Shown here in pieces: positions 57,678 through 64,000 of a DNA stretch of 64,000 nt (positions are counted from its first letter, which is position 1; each line of letters opens with the position of its first letter). This DNA is from Rhyacophila brunnea (lineage: Eukaryota; Arthropoda; Insecta; Trichoptera; Rhyacophilidae). The position numbers were made by a program, and so were the translations under genes. The stretch spans positions 744,001 to 808,000 of the forward strand of contig JAGYXB010001022.1 of NCBI GenBank assembly GCA_022495005.1, in the 5' to 3' direction. Under the pieces are notes generated by a model. That model was not told the DNA's origin. It saw only the letters and a list, made by a program, of their open reading frames with translations, and did not search any database.

Positions 57678-60600
57678 GTGAGTCTTCAATAATTTGAGAT
57701 TAAAGAGCTTGAACTAATGTAGCCTATGGAATTCTTTGCAACTATTACAACACTTGAAAGCGATAAGTTTCAAGATTATCCGCAAACGTTTTATTCATAT
57801 AAAAATTATTATTGAAATGATTCAACATATATGCCGTAAAAAGGCTAGTTGCTAACGACTTATGTAAATAATTAAAAATTTGGTAAGGTGGTAATAATTT
57901 TATTGCTTTATCATAAGACAAAACTACAATATTTTTATGAATAATAATTTTGTTATTAGTGGTTAACTGTTGGTATGGAAATATTTTAATTATCATGAAT
58001 TCATACTAAGATATTAATATTATCATTACACAACATAGTTTTAAAAGATAAATTAAATAATACTAACGTTTTAAGAACCCAAATCGCTCATATTTGTGTT
58101 TATGCATGGAAAAATCTATATAATATCGATAAATGTTGTCTTTCTTGAGACTTTCATGGTTATTACTTGGACATATATATTTTCTGGTAAATGAGTTGCC
58201 AACAGATAATTTTATGCAAAATATAGGTACCTACTTTAATTTTTACACGTCTGTATTGTAATCAGCATTGAAAAAGATGACAACATTGCTATGTGTACTT
58301 CTTCCTCCTTTCCCTGTGAATTACCCAGCGTCTCTATAGAATGAACTCTGAAATGAGCCGGAAATGTCAGGAAAGGAAGAAGGTTTTACACCCTGTGATA
58401 TCCAATTGCCAGGAAATGCATCCTGTAGAACGGGGGTTTTCAAACTTATTCAAAATTTTAACAATTTAAGGCAATATTAATTTAGTGGCTGATATACGTT
58501 CACAATGATTTTTGTATGTTTCGGTTATTGTTTTCTGGAGGTGATAACAAAATTTAGACAGAACATATTGTTCTTTCCTCACCGCTGAGTTTGAATAAGA
58601 TATGATTTCACTTTTTTTTCTGCCGAATTTTAGTAATTAAAATACCTTTGTATACAAGCTCGGTTATAAAATTGGTCAGATAATTGTATTTTTGCTGGTT
58701 GAAATTTGCATGTCGATTATTCTAGACATTTTAATCAAGCCTATATTTGCAATCATTGATTACTTCAGATATGTCATTTCTATGTAGTATTTGGGAAAAT
58801 ATAGGTTGCAATACAAGTCAAAATTTGTTATTTTTTGCAATTAGTCGTTTCATAATCTGGACCCGATTATGGCCCTGATAGATAATTGTTGCCTAAAATC
58901 AGATTTCGTAAAAGCCCGTGCTAGATAACAAAAATGATACGCTTCTGAAGTATATAAAGTAGAGTTGTCATATTGAAAGAAAACTATTAATGCCAAGGTA
59001 TTGATAGATACTTTGTATTGATTAACTTTGTTTATGAAAGCCCAGAGCTAATGAGTCAACGCATACTTTCGCGATATAAATTAGAAAATAAAACTGGCTG
59101 CGGTCATAAAAACATGTGTATCGGCGGCTTGAGAATGTAGCGGCCGACTGGAAAGTGTACCGGACACGCTTTGACTCATTAACGTAATACAAAGGCCTCC
59201 TTATTATATATGAGCACGACACCGGTGTCCCGTCTGAAATGGGCCTTATAATCGATGGTGTCTTACAATCGCTGTAAAATTCTACGGTCATGATGAATCA
59301 TCACCGATTACTAGTCTGGTGCGGCGGAGCAGGTAGTCGAGTTGAAGTAGCGACTGCCCAAACGCGTTTCGGTTTGAATAAGAAATTGAAATGTTCAGAC
59401 TTCGTCAGTGATGGTACATAAATAATATGTCTATTTTAAATCCTTATTGTCATTTGTGTGACTTATCGGTATATAATAAATAAGGGTGCGTCTTAGGAAG
59501 TCTCAAGGAAATACGGTTGTATTGCGTGTAGATTGAGAAAAAACAATTATTTTGTCTGAAAGTGTAAATTTCGGTTGGCAGCCCAGAAGACCTAAAATAT
59601 TTCTCTCTAATGACCCGGATTTAAGGTTTTGTCATATTCATGATGTCGAGAAACAGAGACTGTATGGGGAGTGGGGAGGGGGGGGGGTCATTAAAAGGTT
59701 AAATAATCATCACAAAACAAAACCTTATAACTAATGTAACCTACGAGTAATTGTTTATTATATCTACTGAGTATCATTAAAACATGTATCATATTCTTAA
59801 TCAATTAACTTATATTATTAACTAAGGTATACAGTGATTTTATACTATAAACCATATTACATATGTAGGGTAGGTACACATAAATTTGCTTGCGTAATAT
59901 CCCTTTGCATGACCTTGATTACTGATCTAGTGGCACCTTTATCAATTTTTATTAATCATTATATTTCCATCAAAACTCCTTGTTTGATGAAGAGTTACGC
60001 TAACGTACCCATTCGTGGTACACAGTTGTTAGTGCCCCAATTTGACCTACGTGCTCATCTTGCTCACATTATATTTTATAGCACATATTTTGATTAGAAA
60101 ATCAATATAAACATGATATTACAGACAAAATTAATTCGCTCATAGTTGAAACCAATGACATTATTAATGGACAACGCACTCAATACAGTAGCTAGCAAGT
60201 AATTCGCGCATAGCTACATTCGCACATGTATAGGTAGACGTCACGCAATTTCCATTATGCGATATCACGCATCGGGAATTTATAGGAATATCACCTTTAT
60301 TGTAAAGGCGTTAGAACAGTGTTTCTAGTATCAATGTTCATTTGTACGAACTCGTTCGAACCGAACCATTCGGCAGACCCAACAAAAGGCATCGGGAATT
60401 TATAGCAATATCACCTTTATTGTAATAGCGTTAGAACAGATTATGCCATTCGGCAGACCCGACAAAAAAGTGAGTGTCATTTTTTTTCCCAGATGCTTCG
60501 TCCATATTAATGTCATTGGTTGAAACATACAAAGAATGTATTTATTTTAATTTATTAAAACCCATTTTATTAGTCAATGATTGAAATAACAGAATAGTTA

Positions 60601-62365
60601 CTCTTTTAAATTAAATTTATTTATAAAACTATTTAAAAAAAAAATATATATATATATTAAATATATATCATCAAAATATATATCAAAGTAAAGTTATGTG
60701 AAAAGGTCCTATGTCATTATTTGATATATATTCATTTTTGGCATTTTCTCATTAAATTGAAATTACATATTATATTGTTCCAGTGTAACTTTAAATTTTA
60801 TAGCAAAGGGTTGGAGGGTTTAGTTAGATTTTCTGTTGAATAATCTTATAATTACTAAGAAATATTAAGAATAAATTTATTAGTACAAATTATTATCTAC
60901 TAATGATATCATATTATATTAGACTAAAAATGCCAGTACAGATCGTTTTTGTATTTAAAACTACACAAAAACTATTGCATGGCATTTTAAAATTCTCAGC
61001 CCTTTTAATACCTATCAATAAATTAGATTTTACAATCGTTGTATTGATAATATGCAGAAATTCGTTAATGTTAAAATTAAGAAAGCCACACACTGAAGGT
61101 AGAAGTGTACATAGTTGTGTTTTATAACTTACAGTTGGTAGTGATATAATTAATTATGTTGAATTCACATCATATAGAATTACGGTTTATTGACATTATT
61201 GTAAAAGTCTACATTGATATAAAAGTCATCTAAATAGTCTGAAAGTGATATATTCCAATCTCTTCAAACAATAATTTACGGCTCAATAAGATCCTATCTC
61301 AATTGTCAAAATATGGATAAATGTCAAAAGTCATTATTTGCTATCGTTGGTGTTGGTAAATAAATACCTATAAAAATTTTTGGTATTTTTTTCATCGAAT
61401 ATTTCTTGGGAAATAAGTAAAAATTGTAATTTATATATTTTTCAGATCGGTCATTTGAGATTGCAGAAAACCTCGACAACTATATATAGCAAATTACTTT
61501 TGTTGTATTGATTATCTTGCAAAAAAAACATTTTTTAAAGAGATATAAGTAAATTGATCATTATAGAAATGATGATGTCACTATCTAACTTCGGCCATTT
61601 TTAGATATGTGACCTTTTCTATTGAGCTGCTAAATTTTGTTTTAATAGTTATGAACCAGTGAAATTTACAAATTCGGAAACAGTTGGGAAGCATCACTAA
61701 AACATTTTCAAAATTTGTGAGGATTATTAATCATTAAAACATTAAATTGGAAGTTGATGAGAACAAACTATTGAAATACAAAATTTTGATTGTAATGATT
61801 TTTGTCTAACTACATGAAACAATTTTGATATATTTTGTCATTTGGACAAGCAACCAAAAAAGTTATCATTGAATTTGATATGGAGAAGCCAATATAATAT
61901 TATTGATATCGATGTGACTAAACCACACTACGGCGCAAGACATTTTTGATAGGCATTTGGTTTCCCGTAAAATTAAAATTGTCTGTTCCACTCTGGCTTG
62001 CCATTCTCGAATTATTAAAAGAAACAGAACATTTTTTGATCAGTAAAATATAAATAGATGTTTGCATTTTTAAATTTATTTAAGATAAATCTTTAATTGA
62101 CAGGGTACTATTGTGGAAATGAAATTGAATTGTTATTCATTAGAATAAACTGAATTGTGTGGTATTAAAAGCGAAAAGAATTTTCTTAAATTGATTTATA
62201 AAAATTCTAACATGAACATTATTCACTAAAAATTCACTAAAATTAAAGACATAAGAATCGACATTTGGCTGTAGTTTGCTCATACTTAGCCTAGGTTACA
62301 AATTCACTATGCGCGCAATACAGATACTTTTCACAGAATAATTGAAATGTATAAGTTTAATAAGG
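57678..62365. other. long non-coding stretch after last UBR3 exon
   Basis: No UBR3 continuation, other exon or full element was found in this 4.7 kb. It contains a tandem duplication near 60269-60470 and TA-rich tracts (60635-60670). A hAT-like start (ggggttttcaaactta near 58432) has no matching right end. Confidence 0.5.
60269..60470. repeat. 120-bp tandem duplication (about 1.7 units)
   Basis: GCATCGGGAATTTATAG begins at 60269 and again at 60389. 'cattcggcagaccc' at about 60367 recurs at about 60447. The spacing differs slightly because the second unit is deleted by about 40 bases. Confidence 0.75.
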
Positions 62366-62487
62366 TTAGACTCCGTTGTCCATGTCAGGGAATGTCACCT
62401 GCATGTGCCTGGAGTAGTCGTATGTGAAGACCTTGGGGGCAATGAACCCGCCGTATGTCTTCTGGCCCTTGTGGTATAGTCCGGCAC
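62366..62487 (-). CDS. last exon of DUF4803-like gene
   Basis: The acceptor is gcaatttcag. It encodes AGLYHKGQKTYGGFIAPKVF and TYDYSRHMQVTFPDMDNGV, then TAA. The 40 codons including stop fit the split glycine codon from the previous exon. Confidence 0.88.
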
Positions 62488-64000
62488 CTGAAATTGCAAA
62501 ATATAACACGAGCTTTTAATCAAATGCGTTGAAGAATACTTTCTCGACTAGACGGAGCCTAAATGTATGAAAGTGTAGCTGAAAAATGAGTCATTGTCCA
62601 CTATTCACTTTATTCACTATATTCAGTACAATTCATTTCGCATTGCAGATCCATTTGAAAACTACTATTTTCACCCACATCTGTAAAATTTCAACACACC
62701 TTTAGATTCACTGAAACAGTCCATTCCATAAAATATTATTACAAGTCGAAGGTCGGGTGTCCATTTTTTTTTTTTTTTTACAAAAATGACATTCTTCACA
62801 TTCGACCTTTCACTTTTGACGTACAGAATTGAATTAGTCCATACCTGACAGTGGAACGGCCTGTGCTGGCATCACAATTTGGGCGTCTAGGAACGGTACT
62901 GTCGTTTGGGCGACATCCGTGTCCATATTGGAATGGGTGAACTCGATGTACTGGTCAGAGTTGGAGTCTGGGATCGAGGGGGCCCGACTGCTGGTAGGGA
63001 CATCCGGATTGTTTAACTCCACTTTCGTTCTGTAAAACAAACAAAGGCTATAAAAAAGACCCCATTGTGGATTACGATATCAGTCTTACTAATATGGTAG
63101 CCATAGTTTCCATGCTGCCACATGTTTCTATAAAAAACATTGAGCGTGGTGGAACGTATGAATTTTTTACTCTGTTCGAGATCTGATTCGTAATGCTTAA
63201 TCGATCTTTTCGTAGTATAATCGTTTTTTACAATTAAAGTGAGGGTGAAATGAATTCTACAACTGAATAATATTTATTTCTGTGTTAATTATTGATAACA
63301 CTTGATAAAGATTATTAATAGAACTGAATACACATTAAAAGGTATTAAAATAAAATTGATTCATGTATCAGATCAGCCGGTGAGAATCTTTTTAATATTA
63401 ATTGAAGTCATATCATCACCGAATTTCAATGTATGATGTGCATTTTTCTATGATCTTTTTTATTTCTCTATTTTCATACAAAATTAGTCACAATTACAGA
63501 CCCATCGGTATCGCCAATTTCTCACATAATTTTAATTAATGCTAATGTAGCGAATTCCTGGCAATTGCTTTGTAGGTACATAATATTATGTTTAGAAAAT
63601 TCTTGTATATTTTAAACTATTTGTATCAGTCAAAGTGAAGGTCAAATTATTCCTCAGTAGTCTTCGCCACTGCTAGACACTTTATAATATTTTGATTCTG
63701 TAGTCACAACTCACCGCGGTGCGGTCTCGGATGCATCAGTGTTGTCATTGCTTATCCATCGACTGGTCAGATGCGGCGTCAACAGCTTCCCGGTTTTGAA
63801 ATCGAACAGCGAGGTCTTGATCTCTAAATTAAGATGGCTACCTAGCTTTTGGAAGCGCACGCCCGTCAGCACGTGCCCCGGGGGGCCTTCCAAGTCATCC
63901 AGGTCAATGGCCTTCTCCTCGTGAGACAGGGTGTGGTAGTCGGTGCTAATCGCTCTCGTGTTGATCATTCTAATCGGCTGCCACCTCACGGAGGCCTGGT
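62366..64000 (-). CDS. insect-type protein of unknown function, C-terminal part (DUF4803-like)
   Basis: Three - strand exons are in phase: 64000-63715 (continues outside the window), 63029-62845 and 62487-62366 (stop TAA at 62368-62366). Donors are gtgagt and gtatgg; acceptors are ttttacag and atttcag. The protein reads DLEGPPGHVLTGVRFQKLGS, HLNLEIKTSLFDFKTGKLL and SRWISNDNT, then an acidic linker. It ends with AQTTVPFLDAQIV, PLSGAGLYHKGQKTYGGFIA and PKVFTYDYSR. The phrases 'GHVLTGVRF' and 'GGFIAPK' recall a conserved insect family that I remember as DUF4803, with no known enzymatic role. The name is from memory and unverified. No transmembrane segment is visible in this part. The gene lies antisense to UBR3 and downstream of its last seen exon. 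Confidence 0.85.
62845..63029 (-). CDS. exon of DUF4803-like gene
   Basis: The acceptor is tgttttacag and the donor gtatgg. It encodes TKVELNNPDVPTSSRAPSIP and DSNSDQYIEFTHSNMDTDVA, then QTTVPFLDAQIVMPAQAVPL. Phase 2 in and phase 1 out fit its neighbours. Confidence 0.88.
63715..64000 (-). CDS. exon of DUF4803-like gene (runs off window)
   Basis: The donor GTGAGT is at 63714-63709. The frame is open to the window edge and reads VRWQPIRMINTRAISTDYHT before DLEGPPGHVLTGVRF. The Val at 63989 is internal, not a start. Confidence 0.85.

Noticed and set aside
58431..58460. possible hAT terminus (ggggttttcaaactta)
   Set aside because: No partner terminus or target duplication was found in the following 4 kb.
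1..64000. CRISPR arrays, operons, phage or bacterial genes
   Set aside because: The window shows spliced eukaryotic genes and eukaryotic transposons only. The tandem repeats found lack the regular short repeat-spacer form.

Overview
The window is AT-rich nuclear DNA from an arthropod, most likely an insect. It holds spliced genes with GT-AG introns, mariner, hAT and pogo-type DNA transposons, LINE fragments and a short tract of TTAGG-type (insect telomere) repeats. The dense TTA/AAT-rich, GGTACCTA-rich background recalls sternorrhynchan Hemiptera such as aphids, but that assignment is only an impression. No prokaryotic gene organisation is present.

Only two protein-coding genes are supported. 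(1) Nine consecutive exons on the + strand (41220-57677) encode about 513 codons of UBR3, an E3 ubiquitin ligase with an N-terminal UBR-box zinc finger. All splice phases agree. The N-terminal exon(s) upstream of the UBR box and the C-terminal three quarters of the protein were not found here. (2) Three exons on the - strand (64000-62366) encode the C-terminal part of an insect-type protein of unknown function that resembles, from memory, the DUF4803 family. It lies downstream of the last recognisable UBR3 exon, so it is either nested antisense in a large UBR3 intron or marks a break in UBR3.

Region 1-41000 is gene-poor and made mostly of transposable-element debris. Many non-autonomous DNA elements can be delimited to the base by terminal inverted repeats (TIRs) and target-site duplications (TSDs). 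They include hAT-type elements with 8-bp TSDs (2022, 2392, 2644, 3825, 12655, 19230, 22246, 25164, 27539, 30537, 37851, 40459), TTAA-flanked elements (5042, 28663, 34615), a TAA-flanked element (14899) and a TA-flanked pogo-like element (36962). A 1.3-kb mariner (25532-26833) with two frameshifts sits inside a hAT element. A tRNA-related repeat family occurs at 5.9, 8.1, 9.3 and 16.2 kb. LINE C-terminal fragments lie at 6.8, 14.4 and 18.7 kb.

Region 41000-58000 holds the UBR3 exons, separated by introns full of the same element families. Two pairs of mutually complementary elements flank exons at 49569 and 52596. Region 58000-62300 is intronic or intergenic with little recognisable content apart from a 120-bp tandem duplication. 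No new enzymatic or defence system was found; the notable content is nested element architecture, telomere-like and tRNA-like sequence inside foldback elements, and the antisense arrangement at the right end.
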